A stretch of 15,966 nucleotides of DNA from JBMFLE01 sp049971355 (GCA_049971355.1 JBMFLE010000014.1:1-15966), one strand, 5' to 3'; positions 1-8,048 are shown, counted from the first letter of the stretch. The notes: generated from the sequence alone by a model not told the origin. Numbers and translations: made by a program.

Positions 1-625
1 TGCAGAAAGAAACATTTGGCCAATAGAAATTTTAAGCTCTAATAGAACAGACCTTGGTGGTTTTAAAGAAATAATTTTTAGAATTAGCGGCCCGAAGGTT
101 TATGAAATACTTTCTTCAGAGAGTGGTGTTCATCGCGTTCAAAGAATTCCTAAGACAGAAAAAAGTGGACGAATTCATACTTCAACTGCTTCAGTAGCTG
201 TTTTACCAGAGGCGTCTGAAATTGATATCAAAATAAATCCCGAAGATTTAAAAATTGATACTTTTCGCGCCTCTAGTAAGGGTGGTCAAAATGTTCAAAA
301 GGTTGAGACGGCTGTTAGAATCACCCATTTACCAACTGGCTTAACTGTCAGTTGTCAAGAAGAACGTTCACAATCTAGAAACAAAGAGAAGGCACTTAAA
401 ATTCTGAGATCTAGACTCTTGGCTCAAGAAAAAGAAAAACAAATATCAAAATTAACGGAGAAGAGAAGGACCCAAATTGGCAAAGCGAAAAGAGTAGAAA
501 AAATCAGAACCTATAATTTTCCCCAGAATAGAGTTACTGACCACCGAGTCAATAAAAGTTGGTTTAATATCTCAGAAATTATGGATGGTAAGTTGGAAGA
601 AGTTTTAGAAACCTTTAAGGAATAA
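1..625 (+). CDS. prfA: Peptide chain release factor 1, 3' part (5' end outside window)
   Basis: RF1 recognises UAA and UAG in the ribosomal A site and triggers hydrolysis of peptidyl-tRNA. The gene is cut by the left edge; the reading frame starts at base 2 and gives about 207 residues. The codon-recognition tripeptide of RF1 (PxT) is visible as PKT at 149-157, inside a GVHRVQRIPKTE context. The catalytic GGQ is at 281-289, followed by NVQKVETAVRITHLPTG. The C-terminus contains KIRTYNFPQNRVTDHR, typical of RF1; RF2 would carry SPF instead of PxT. The two residues before GGQ are S-K rather than the usual G-A/P, within a RASSKGGQ context. A TTG at 419 is an internal Leu codon and not a separate start. 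The gene is convergent with the DUF3048 lipoprotein gene and overlaps it by 11 bp. Identification is very secure. Confidence 0.97.
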   Translation, partial: AERNIWPIEILSSNRTDLGGFKEIIFRISGPKVYEILSSESGVHRVQRIPKTEKSGRIHTSTASVAVLPEASEIDIKINPEDLKIDTFRASSKGGQNVQKVETAVRITHLPTGLTVSCQEERSQSRNKEKALKILRSRLLAQEKEKQISKLTEKRRTQIGKAKRVEKIRTYNFPQNRVTDHRVNKSWFNISEIMDGKLEEVLETFKE

Positions 626-1625
626 TCTCAATCCAAGTATTTCCTCTGATAAATTCTATTTCTTGATTTGTTGAATCATAAAATTTTGTTCGACCATTTT
701 CTTTTCGCCAAATTCCTTCAATTTTTTTACCTTCTTGAAAAATAGTTGCTACTCCACTTCCATCTAATTTAATTCGGCGGCGGCCAACTTCGTCAATAAT
801 ATCAATCTTTGTTTTTTGGAGAATTAAATTTTTTGTCGAAATCTGTTGACCATTTTCATCTAAATGAGGAACATCATCAGAAAAAAATCTTAAATAAGAT
901 TTTTTTTCAGGGTCATAGTGCCAGAAAACAGGCTCTTTATATTTAATTTCGATATCCTTTGAAGAAATTTCTGAATTTAAAATAGATTCGGCTGCCTTAA
1001 ATCGCCAGGATTCAAAATTGGCTCGCCTGGTAATTTTTTTATTTTTTAAAATATTTTCAATTGCTTTAGCAGAAATGTATAAATTAAAAGGAGGCTTTCG
1101 CCAAGGGTCGCGCCAAAAATATTTCTCATCTACTCCGATTGCTTCAATATTATAAATCTGATAAGCATTTTCTTTTAATTTCGCTAATGCTTCCGGGCTC
1201 CCACCGGCATGCAGAAGAAGTCCTTTATATTCTTCGGCCAATTCAGCTAAATACGGCCTAACTGATCTTATCGGTCCACTTTTTTCTGGTAGACTGTCAA
1301 AATCAAAAATCGCTAAAAATCGAGTGATACCAGCTTCAACAGGTACCTCGTAAACTACAGCTGCCGAATTTATTCCAGCTGGCGGTCGTGAATCATAAAA
1401 ATTATCAATGACCATTGCCACTGGTATTAATTCTGCTTTATCTGAATCAACAAAAACTCCGTCTAATAAACGCGGTTGACGAAAAATAATGTTTTCTCTT
1501 CCTAAATCTCTAATCTGAATTTTATTTTCTTCTTTAGGAGCGCAGCCCGCTGAAATTATTATCAAAACTAAAACAAAAAGAACTCCTCTCAGAAGTTGGA
1601 CTGATTTTTTATTTTTTTTCAACAT
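615..1625 (-). CDS. DUF3048 domain lipoprotein (YerB-like)
   Basis: A 336-residue protein of unknown biochemical function, probably membrane-anchored on the outer face of the cytoplasmic membrane. The N-terminus has basic residues, a hydrophobic stretch at about 12-26, and a lipobox-like ISAGC with the candidate lipidated Cys at residue 28; Ser at -3 is a little atypical. The first DUF3048 module shows VAMVIDNFYDSRPPAGI, VEAGITRFLAIF and SGPIRSVRPY followed by HAGGSPEAL (about residues 68-150). The second module, about 230-336, has FWHYDPEKKSYLRF, the GSGVATIF strand and the terminal NTWIEIIP. B. subtilis YerB belongs to this family. The gene is last in the minus-strand cluster, 16 bp after rplY, and its 3' end overlaps prfA. 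Family assignment is from motif recognition; the role is not known. Confidence 0.9.
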   Translation of the reverse strand: MLKKNKKSVQLLRGVLFVLVLIIISAGCAPKEENKIQIRDLGRENIIFRQPRLLDGVFVDSDKAELIPVAMVIDNFYDSRPPAGINSAAVVYEVPVEAGITRFLAIFDFDSLPEKSGPIRSVRPYLAELAEEYKGLLLHAGGSPEALAKLKENAYQIYNIEAIGVDEKYFWRDPWRKPPFNLYISAKAIENILKNKKITRRANFESWRFKAAESILNSEISSKDIEIKYKEPVFWHYDPEKKSYLRFFSDDVPHLDENGQQISTKNLILQKTKIDIIDEVGRRRIKLDGSGVATIFQEGKKIEGIWRKENGRTKFYDSTNQEIEFIRGNTWIEIIP

Positions 1626-1641
1626 TTGCGTTTTATCTTAA

Positions 1642-2310
1642 TTACTCTTTTGTTCCAATTTCCTCAGAAGGTTGTTTTTCCTTGGGCTTTTCTTTAATCA
1701 CCTCCACTTCTTCCACTTTCTCAACAGGCTTTTCTTCTATTGCCTTTATCTCCTCTTCCTTACGAGGCGGCTTAACTAAAGCGATTACTTCATCTGGTGA
1801 AGCTAAAACCTTTATATTCGGGGGAATCACCAAGTCTTTTAATCTGATGATGTCTTCGAAACTTTTTAATCCTGAAATATCAACTTCCAGTTCATGAATT
1901 AGGTCTTGGGGCAGACATTCAATTTTTAATTTAGTTAAAGGGGTAGTTAAAATTCCGCCCAATTCTTTAACAGCCGGTGCCTGGCCAACAAACTTTAAGC
2001 CAATTTCGAGCGTCACTTTTTCATCAGCTCTTATTTGATAAAAATCAATATGCTGTATTTTATTGGTCAGTGGCTCGAACTGAATATCATGAATTAAAAC
2101 TGGAATTGGTTTTTCATTATTAATATTCAAATTAATTAGAGTACTTTCCCCTGTCTGCCGATAAACTTTTTCAAAATCCAAATAGGGAACGCTTATATTT
2201 TGCGCCTTTATCTTATGGCCATAGACAACAGCTGGAATCAATTTATTTTTACGTAGCTGTTTTGTTTTCCGACCTAAAATACTTCTTTTTTCTGCTTTAA
2301 GCGACAACAT
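1642..2310 (-). CDS. rplY: 50S ribosomal protein L25 (bL25, CTC/TL5 type)
   Basis: Binds 5S rRNA in the large ribosomal subunit. The L25 N-terminal domain reads LKAEKRSILGRKTKQLRKNK then IPAVVYG, followed by the family strand around HDIQFEPLTNKIQHIDFYQI. The second TL5/CTC domain includes the LEIGLKFVGQAPAVKELGG region and ends near VIALVKPP. A charged tail of about 35 residues, rich in Glu, Lys, Val and Pro, follows. The frame stays open to an ATG at 2334 (230 residues), but a good promoter has its -10 at 2323-2328, so transcripts probably begin near 2316. That favours the ATG at 2310, which gives MLSLKAEKR, a normal L25 start. An ATG at 2319 is also possible if the mRNA is leaderless. The gene lies 47-71 bp after rodA, depending on the start chosen. 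Confidence 0.93.
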   Translation of the reverse strand: MLSLKAEKRSILGRKTKQLRKNKLIPAVVYGHKIKAQNISVPYLDFEKVYRQTGESTLINLNINNEKPIPVLIHDIQFEPLTNKIQHIDFYQIRADEKVTLEIGLKFVGQAPAVKELGGILTTPLTKLKIECLPQDLIHELEVDISGLKSFEDIIRLKDLVIPPNIKVLASPDEVIALVKPPRKEEEIKAIEEKPVEKVEEVEVIKEKPKEKQPSEEIGTKE

Positions 2311-2322
2311 ATTTACCATTTT

Positions 2323-2350
2323 ATTATAAGCCATTTTTTATTTTTGTAAA
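2323..2350 (-). promoter_or_regulatory. Predicted sigma-70-type promoter of rplY
   Basis: On the minus strand TTTACA (2345-2350) is followed after 16 bp by a perfect TATAAT (2323-2328). It lies between rodA and rplY, so rplY and the lipoprotein gene can be transcribed independently of rodA. The predicted start near 2316 leaves about 6 nt before the ATG at 2310, with no Shine-Dalgarno sequence. Confidence 0.6.
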
Positions 2351-2381
2351 TAGAGGCAACTTAAAAAATCAGATTTTAAAA

Positions 2382-3503
2382 CTAAATTTCTTCTTTCGAA
2401 CCGGAAACCCGATTGACAACAATACTTTCAATTAACCCGACCAAGATGAGACTAATTATTAATGAACTCCCACCGTAGCTTAAAAATGGCAGAGGGATGC
2501 CAACAATTGGTAAAAGACCTAAATTCATCCCGACATTAAGAATAAAATGAATCAAAAAATTAATCAGAATACCAATGGTAAGGAGGCTGCCGAAATTATC
2601 ATAAGTTTTCTGCGCTATCCTAATTAACTGTCTAAAAAATATAAAGAAAAGAATTAAAATTATTAAACAACCAAATAATCCCGTTTTTTCGGCCAAAACT
2701 ACGAAGATAAAATCGGTTTGACTTGCCGGCAAAAACCTCAACTGACTTTGTGGGCCAGAAAAAAGACCACGGCCAAAAAACTTCCCCGAACCAATAGCAA
2801 CGGTCGCTTGTCTTATTTGATAACCGCGACCAAAGGGGTCATAATTTAGATTAAAAAATGTCAATAATCTTTCTCTTTGATAATCTTTTAGGGCAAAAAA
2901 ATAAACTAAAACAGCAATTAAAATTATTGAGATAAAAATTTTAATCAAATGTTTTGGATCTCTATTTACTATTATAATCATCCCTAACCAAATAATAAAT
3001 AAAATTAAAGCCGAACCTAAATCAGGCTGCATAACCACTAAAGCTATTAGTGGCAAAACAAAAAGTAGGCTGATAATAATTTTATTAAAAGGCAATGATC
3101 TAATTGTTTTTTGCCAAAATATCGCCAAAACAATAATAGTTGATAATTTAGCTAATTCTACTAACTGAAAGTTAAACAAACCAAACGAAAGCCAACCGCG
3201 CACTCCATGAAAAGTTTTGCCCCAAACTAAAACCATTATTAAAGCAACAAATGTCAAAAAATAAATTATATAACCAAGTGATTTAAAAATACGAAAATCA
3301 ACCTGACCTAATAAAAAAACTAAAATGAAACCAATTAAGGCAAAAATAAGTTGCTTATTAAAAAAAGACAAATCTATTTGAGCCGTACCTAGGGCTAATC
3401 CATACTGGATAATCAAACCGAAAATAACTAAAAGAAAAACCGGAGCCAAAAGACTCCAATCAAATTTAGATAGTTTAAAAAATTTCAACTTAACGGACGC
3501 CAT
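2382..3503 (-). CDS. rodA: SEDS family peptidoglycan glycosyltransferase RodA
   Basis: Polymerises lipid II into glycan strands during side-wall elongation, normally with a class B PBP partner, in the cytoplasmic membrane. The protein has 373 residues and about ten hydrophobic segments, the usual SEDS size. Diagnostic motifs are QPDLGSAL (159-166), ALKDYQRERL with YDPFGRGYQIRQATVAIGSG (205-240), FLPASQTDFIF with the catalytic-type Asp at residue 264, NVGMNLGLLPIVGIPLPF and SYGGSS (323-347). The IAIGSG-type and TDFIF motifs resemble RodA more than FtsW, although the FtsW/RodA split is not fully certain in divergent lineages. The stop codon is TAG. The gene is 8 bp downstream of the single-pass membrane protein gene, suggesting co-transcription. 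No PBP gene is present in the window. Confidence 0.93.
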   Translation of the reverse strand: MASVKLKFFKLSKFDWSLLAPVFLLVIFGLIIQYGLALGTAQIDLSFFNKQLIFALIGFILVFLLGQVDFRIFKSLGYIIYFLTFVALIMVLVWGKTFHGVRGWLSFGLFNFQLVELAKLSTIIVLAIFWQKTIRSLPFNKIIISLLFVLPLIALVVMQPDLGSALILFIIWLGMIIIVNRDPKHLIKIFISIILIAVLVYFFALKDYQRERLLTFFNLNYDPFGRGYQIRQATVAIGSGKFFGRGLFSGPQSQLRFLPASQTDFIFVVLAEKTGLFGCLIILILFFIFFRQLIRIAQKTYDNFGSLLTIGILINFLIHFILNVGMNLGLLPIVGIPLPFLSYGGSSLIISLILVGLIESIVVNRVSGSKEEI

Positions 3504-3511
3504 AGATTCAA

Positions 3512-4384
3512 TTAGGGTTTAATAAAAATATCCTCGGCCAGCAAATCAACATCGGGGATAACTTTAATTTCGCTGGCAAATTCTATGGGTTTTAATAGAG
3601 TAATTTCAATTGCTTGGCTTTGATTAGCTAACCAATTTTTAAGTGGTATATTGTAAAAATCTACAATTCTCCGACCCTGATAAATTACTATTTGAAGATT
3701 TGCCCGCCAAAAACTATAAGCGGATTTATTAGTTGCCTTAAATTGAATTCTGGCTGGCGCAATTTTTTGTTCTGCCACACTTGGTGGAATAAATTTAATC
3801 TCTTCAAAGACTAGATTTTTAGAAATATCCAGTCTCTCTCGCATTTTTGGTCTTAAACGTTGCCAATTTATATTATTGATTTCAAAACTAACTCCGCTAA
3901 TCCTGCTCTCAACAAGTTGATTCAAAGAAAATAAATATTTTTTTTCGTAAGGGAGAAAGCGGCTTGATTTTACTTCTAAAATTTGACCCTCAAAATTAAA
4001 TTGTCCATCTAAGGAGTGAATAACCCAATTTTCGTTTGGATTTTCTATTTCGACTATAAAGTCATAACGAGATTTGCTTGGTTCATTCGCATCTTGACCA
4101 AGATAAATTACAGCCGGGTCACCAATTATGGGCATGGCTGGTTGGACTCGTTGATGATAGGACTGAAAATCGACCCAATTTTTTGTCAAACCATTTAAAG
4201 TCTCTTGATAATTTTTTTGATAAATTAAAAATAAGTAAAATTGATAAAGAGCGATACCCCAGATAATCAAATTAATAATAATTAAAGCTAAAATTAATAG
4301 GCGCTTAAACAAAGGCCTTTTTTCTAAAAGCCATTGGGCAAATTTAATTTCTTTAATTGTTAAGTTGGATCCATTTTCGGGCAT
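3512..4384 (-). CDS. Single-pass membrane protein with extracytoplasmic beta-rich domain, unknown function
   Basis: I do not recognise a named family. The 290-residue protein has a short cytoplasmic N-terminus, one membrane helix at about residues 27-55 (LLILALIIINLIIWGIAL), and a long outside part. The outside part looks like two related beta-rich modules. One, at about 85-165, contains VEIENPNENWVIHSLDGQF. The other, at about 205-275, contains FKATNKSAYSFWRANLQIV and YQGRRIVDFYNIPL. Both have an Asn-containing loop followed by an aromatic residue and paired strands, reminiscent of Ig-like or FxLYD-like folds; this is inference from pattern. It is the first gene of the minus-strand cluster, 8 bp before rodA, so a role at the cell envelope is plausible. 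Its promoter places the predicted transcription start at or next to the ATG. Confidence 0.8.
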   Translation of the reverse strand: MPENGSNLTIKEIKFAQWLLEKRPLFKRLLILALIIINLIIWGIALYQFYLFLIYQKNYQETLNGLTKNWVDFQSYHQRVQPAMPIIGDPAVIYLGQDANEPSKSRYDFIVEIENPNENWVIHSLDGQFNFEGQILEVKSSRFLPYEKKYLFSLNQLVESRISGVSFEINNINWQRLRPKMRERLDISKNLVFEEIKFIPPSVAEQKIAPARIQFKATNKSAYSFWRANLQIVIYQGRRIVDFYNIPLKNWLANQSQAIEITLLKPIEFASEIKVIPDVDLLAEDIFIKP

Positions 4385-4390
4385 ATTTTT

Positions 4391-4418
4391 ATATTAGCAT
4401 AAAAAATATTAACAGCAA
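4391..4418 (-). promoter_or_regulatory. Predicted extended -10 promoter of the membrane protein-rodA cluster
   Basis: On the minus strand TTGCTG (4413-4418), a 16-bp spacer ending in TGC, and TAATAT (4391-4396) form an extended -10 promoter (TATGCTAATAT). Only six bases separate the -10 box from the ATG at 4384, so the expected start of transcription falls on the A of the ATG, giving a leaderless mRNA. Confidence 0.55.
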
Positions 4419-4424
4419 GGGGGG

Positions 4425-4452
4425 TTGTCTACTATTTTTAATATGCTAAACT
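4425..4452 (+). promoter_or_regulatory. Predicted extended -10 promoter of the small membrane protein gene
   Basis: TTGTCT (4425-4430), a 16-bp spacer ending in TGC, and TAAACT (4447-4452). The extended -10 TATGCTAA is identical to that of the divergent promoter and forms an 8-bp inverted repeat with it. The predicted start near 4459 leaves a leader of about 22 nt before the ATG at 4481, with no Shine-Dalgarno sequence. Confidence 0.5.
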
Positions 4453-4480
4453 ATTCTTAATAAGTCGTTTAATTTAATCT

Positions 4481-4723
4481 ATGTTTGCTCAAAATCTCTT
4501 TTACTACACTGTTAGCGCAGCTATCATTTTGGTAGCTATATTAATTTTTATTCTGCTGATTTATTGGCTAACTATTTTGAGAAGAGTGGCTAGAATTTTT
4601 GACCGCATTGACAAAACAGTTGAAACGATTAAAGAAAAAATTAAAATTTCAGCTATTCTGGGCTTAGTTAGTCAGGGACTCAAAGAAGTAGTTGAACTAA
4701 TTAGAGAGAAAAGAAAAAAATAG
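4481..4723 (+). CDS. Small single-pass membrane protein, unknown function
   Basis: An 80-residue protein with an N-terminal hydrophobic segment at about residues 9-33 (SAAIILVAILIFILLIYWL). It is followed by a basic, amphipathic region with heptad-like spacing (RIFDRIDKTVETIKEKI) and a Lys-rich end. I do not recognise a named family; the layout resembles DUF948-type small membrane proteins, but that is a weak analogy. It is likely real because it has its own promoter, an ATG, coding-like composition and a place as first gene of the plus-strand cluster upstream of dnaE. It ends with TAG. Confidence 0.65.
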   Translation: MFAQNLFYYTVSAAIILVAILIFILLIYWLTILRRVARIFDRIDKTVETIKEKIKISAILGLVSQGLKEVVELIREKRKK

Positions 4724-4753
4724 CCCCACCAATTATCATCCAAATCGGGAAAT

Positions 4754-4795
4754 AGATAATCCTGAAACAGGAAACTAAATTTCTGTTATCTTTTT
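4754..4795 (+). terminator. Possible imperfect terminator hairpin upstream of dnaE
   Basis: AGATAA (4754-4759) and CAGGAA (4768-4773) can pair with TTTCTG and TTATCT (4780-4791), giving a 12-bp stem with an 8-nt bulge on the 5' side, followed by five Ts (4791-4795). A small competing hairpin CCTG-AAA-CAGG lies within it. It could end the small membrane protein transcript before the dnaE promoter. The stem is AT-rich, so this is tentative. Confidence 0.35.
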
Positions 4796-4801
4796 AATAC
4801 G

Positions 4802-4807
4802 TACTAT
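4802..4807 (+). promoter_or_regulatory. Possible -10 box of dnaE
   Basis: TACTAT lies 10 bp before the dnaE ATG at 4818, predicting a transcript with a leader of only about 4 nt. No convincing -35 is visible at 15-18 bp spacing, so the call rests on the -10 alone and on similar placement before other genes in this window. Confidence 0.35.
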
Positions 4808-4817
4808 TAGTTAAATT

Positions 4818-7800
4818 ATGTCTTTTGTACATCTCCATGTCCATTCTCATTATTCATTATTAGATGGATTGGCAAAAATTGACGAATTAATTGCTGAAGC
4901 CAAAAAAAATAAAATGAAAGCATTGGCCATCACCGATCATGGGGTAATGTATGGCGTGATAGAATTTTATAAAAAAGCAAAAGGGGCAGGAATAAAACCA
5001 ATTATTGGTATTGAAGCTTATCTGGCGCCAAATGGTCGACATAATAAACGACCAAAGATTGACGAAAAGCCATATCACTTAGTTCTCTTGGCTAAAAATG
5101 AAGAGGGATATAAAAATCTTATCAAATTGACTAGTCTTGCCCATTTAGAAGGATTTTATTATAAACCGCGAATTGACAAAGAGGTTTTGAATCAATATTC
5201 AGCCGGGCTAATCGCTTTAACCGCCTGTCTGCAGGGCGAAATTCCTCGTTTAATTATTAACAATCAAACAAATAAACTAGAAGAAACAATTAAAGAATAT
5301 CAAAAAATTTTTGGCCCAGAAAATTTTTATTTAGAAGTTCAGCACCATCCAGGTGAACCTCAACAATCTATAGTTAATAAAAAAATTTTTGAAATTAGTA
5401 AAAGATTAAATATTCCAGTAGTTGCAACCAATGACGTCCATTATGTCAAAAAAGAGGATGCCGAGATTCAAGATATTCTACTCTGTCTACAAACAAAAAA
5501 GAAAAAATCTGACTCTGATAGACTTTATATGCTTAACGACGATTATTCATTTAGGTCAACTCAAGAAATGGAAGAATCTTTTAAAGATCATCCCGAGGTG
5601 CTTGCTAATACTCAAAAAATTGTTGAAATGTGCAACCTGGAGATTGAATTAGGTAAGATTAGGCTCCCCTATTTTCCTCTACCAGAAGGAAAATCGGCTA
5701 ATGAATATTTACGGGAATTATGTTTTCAGAAACTACCTCAACGCTATCCAGAACAACAAAAAGAAATTATTGAACGATTAGAATATGAACTTTCTGTGAT
5801 AGAAAAGACAGGTTTTGCTCCTTATTTTTTAATTGTCCAAGATTTTGTTAATTGGGCCAAGGAACACGGAATTGTTGTTGGCCCGGGTCGCGGCTCAGCC
5901 GCTGGCTCTATTATTTCTTATCTTCTTAATATTACTAATGTTGATCCCTTAAAGTATGGATTGGTTTTTGAACGATTTCTAAATCCGGAGAGAATTTCAA
6001 TGCCTGATATTGATTTAGACTTTGCTGATACGCGGCGAGACGAGGTTATTAGATATGTTGAAGATAAATATGGACATGACCATGTGGCCCAAATTATTAC
6101 TTTTGGAACTATGGCTGCTCGGGCAGCAGTGCGCGACGTTGGTCGAGTTTTGAGTTTTCCTTATAATTTTTGTGATAAATTAGCCAAAATGATTCCGATG
6201 AATATGAATTTAGGAGAGGCTTTAGAACGAGTTCAAGAATTAAGAGTTAGTTATGAGACTAATCAAGATGTCCGAAAAATTATTGAAGCAGCTAAAAAAT
6301 TGGAAGGGGTAGCTCGTCATGCCTCCAGACACGCCTGCGGTGTGGTTATTACCCCTGAACCACTAAATCAATATCTACCTGTTCAATACGATGTTTCTGG
6401 CCAAGAAAAGGCAATCATTACTCAATATGAAATGCACTCTATTGAAGACCTTGGTCTGTTAAAAATGGACTTTCTTGGACTTAAAAATTTAACTTTGATT
6501 GAAACTGCTCTTAATATTATTAAACAACGTGGGGGAAAAGAAATCGATATTAACAATTTGCCCCCAGAAGATGAGAAAGCTTTTAAATTGTTACGCGAAG
6601 GCTCAACGATTGGTGTTTTCCAACTAGAAAGCGATGGCATGCGGCGTTATCTCAAACAACTTAAGCCAACACAAATAGAGGACATTATTGCCATGATTGC
6701 CCTTTATCGACCAGGACCAATGGAATTGATTCCTGACTTCATTGCTAATAAACAAAATTTAAAAACACCCACCTACCTGCATCCTAAGTTAAAACCTATT
6801 TTGAGTCGAACATATGGTGTGGCTGTTTATCAAGAACAACTTTTAGAAATTGTCCGTGATTTAGCTGGCTTTAGTTTAGCCGAGGCAGATGTTTTGAGAA
6901 AAGCCATTGGAAAGAAAATTCCTAAATTACTTAAAGAGCAAAAAGAAAAATTTATCAGTGGTTGTCGCAAAAATAGTATTAATAGACAAACAGCAGAAAA
7001 AATTTGGCAATTTATTGAACCATTTGCTGGTTATGGTTTCAATAAAAGTCACGCCACTTGTTATGCAATTATTGCCTATCAGACCGCTTATTTAAAAGCT
7101 AATTATCCAACTGAATTTATGGCCGCTCTCCTCACTTCAGATCAGAATGATACTGATCGAATTGCTATTGAAGTTGAAGAATGTCGTCGCCTCGGTATTG
7201 AGGTTTTGCCGCCAGATATTAATGAAAGTTTAGAAAGTTTTACTGTTATCGATAATAAAAAAATTAGATTTGGACTTTTAGCAATTAAAAATATCGGCCA
7301 GGGAATTGTTAAAGAAATTATTAAAGAACGAAAAGAAAATGGCGCCTATCAAAATTTAGAAGATTTTCTGATTCGCGTTCAGATAAAAGATTTAAATAAA
7401 AAGTCTTTGGAAAGCTTAATTAAGGCGGGGGCACTAGATTGCTTCGGGGAAAGAGCAAAACTTTTAAATAATATAAAAATTCTTTTAGAATTCAACAAAA
7501 AAAGTCAAAAAGATAAACAAAATGGTCAAAAAACTTTATTTAGCATCTTATATTCGGGCCTAAAAAAATCAGGCGGACTAAATTTAAAAGATTGTCCACC
7601 GGCTAATTTACAACAAAAACTTTTTTGGGAAAGAGAATTGTTGGGCCTTTTTATCTCGGCCCATCCAATGAAAGAGTTCACTCCTAAAATTATTCGGTGG
7701 GTTAAACCAATTAATAAATTAAATAAAGCTTCCAATTATGTTATTTTGGCTGGAGTTATCACTGATGTTAAAAAAATAATTACCTCAAGCAAAGAGACAA

Positions 7801-8048
7801 TGCTTTTTGTTAAATTGGAAGATGAATCTGGTTCAATTGAAACTATAGTTTTTCCCAGTATTTTAAAGTCAAAACCAAATCTATGGCAAGAGAATAAAAT
7901 TATTTTATTGAGCGGCTATCTAACCGATAAAGACGGTGTACCTAAAGTTATTGTCGGCCAAGCCGAAGAATTAATCTCCGAAAAAATTGAGGAAATTATA
8001 GAGAAACTAACCGCGACATTAAACCAATCTATTGCCAATTATTTTTAA
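4818..8048 (+). CDS. dnaE: DNA polymerase III subunit alpha
   Basis: The replicative DNA polymerase catalytic subunit, 1076 residues (E. coli 1160). The N-terminal PHP domain (about 1-280) keeps an apparently complete metal site: H7 and H9 in HLHVHSHYSLLDG, D16, H41 in ITDHG, E66, C137, and D206/H208 in NDVHYV. An active metal-dependent proofreading nuclease is therefore plausible. The C-family palm has PGRGS (356-360) and PDIDLDF with catalytic D397 and D399; the third Asp is D551 in LLKMDFLGL. The region around residues 735-760 (AGYGFNKSHATCYA, then AYQTAYLKANYP) is typical of DnaE. A helix-hairpin-helix region lies near 820-875. QKTLF at 904-908 fits a beta-clamp binding pentapeptide. An OB fold spans about 973-1050. 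No separate epsilon gene is in the window. The next gene starts 14 bp downstream. Confidence 0.98.
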   Translation: MSFVHLHVHSHYSLLDGLAKIDELIAEAKKNKMKALAITDHGVMYGVIEFYKKAKGAGIKPIIGIEAYLAPNGRHNKRPKIDEKPYHLVLLAKNEEGYKNLIKLTSLAHLEGFYYKPRIDKEVLNQYSAGLIALTACLQGEIPRLIINNQTNKLEETIKEYQKIFGPENFYLEVQHHPGEPQQSIVNKKIFEISKRLNIPVVATNDVHYVKKEDAEIQDILLCLQTKKKKSDSDRLYMLNDDYSFRSTQEMEESFKDHPEVLANTQKIVEMCNLEIELGKIRLPYFPLPEGKSANEYLRELCFQKLPQRYPEQQKEIIERLEYELSVIEKTGFAPYFLIVQDFVNWAKEHGIVVGPGRGSAAGSIISYLLNITNVDPLKYGLVFERFLNPERISMPDIDLDFADTRRDEVIRYVEDKYGHDHVAQIITFGTMAARAAVRDVGRVLSFPYNFCDKLAKMIPMNMNLGEALERVQELRVSYETNQDVRKIIEAAKKLEGVARHASRHACGVVITPEPLNQYLPVQYDVSGQEKAIITQYEMHSIEDLGLLKMDFLGLKNLTLIETALNIIKQRGGKEIDINNLPPEDEKAFKLLREGSTIGVFQLESDGMRRYLKQLKPTQIEDIIAMIALYRPGPMELIPDFIANKQNLKTPTYLHPKLKPILSRTYGVAVYQEQLLEIVRDLAGFSLAEADVLRKAIGKKIPKLLKEQKEKFISGCRKNSINRQTAEKIWQFIEPFAGYGFNKSHATCYAIIAYQTAYLKANYPTEFMAALLTSDQNDTDRIAIEVEECRRLGIEVLPPDINESLESFTVIDNKKIRFGLLAIKNIGQGIVKEIIKERKENGAYQNLEDFLIRVQIKDLNKKSLESLIKAGALDCFGERAKLLNNIKILLEFNKKSQKDKQNGQKTLFSILYSGLKKSGGLNLKDCPPANLQQKLFWERELLGLFISAHPMKEFTPKIIRWVKPINKLNKASNYVILAGVITDVKKIITSSKETMLFVKLEDESGSIETIVFPSILKSKPNLWQENKIILLSGYLTDKDGVPKVIVGQAEELISEKIEEIIEKLTATLNQSIANYF

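Noticed and set aside
419..625. Short frame beginning at a TTG that could look like an independent gene
   Set aside because: It is the in-frame C-terminal part of prfA, whose coding continues upstream to the window edge.
1682..1897. Plus-strand open frame antisense to rplY
   Set aside because: Its Ser/Thr/Phe-rich product is simply the complement of the Glu/Lys-rich L25 tail.
2311..2334. Longer N-terminus for rplY (MAYNKMVN)
   Set aside because: The extension contains a perfect TATAAT with a matched -35 upstream, and L25 proteins normally start near the ATG at 2310. The longer start cannot be strictly excluded.
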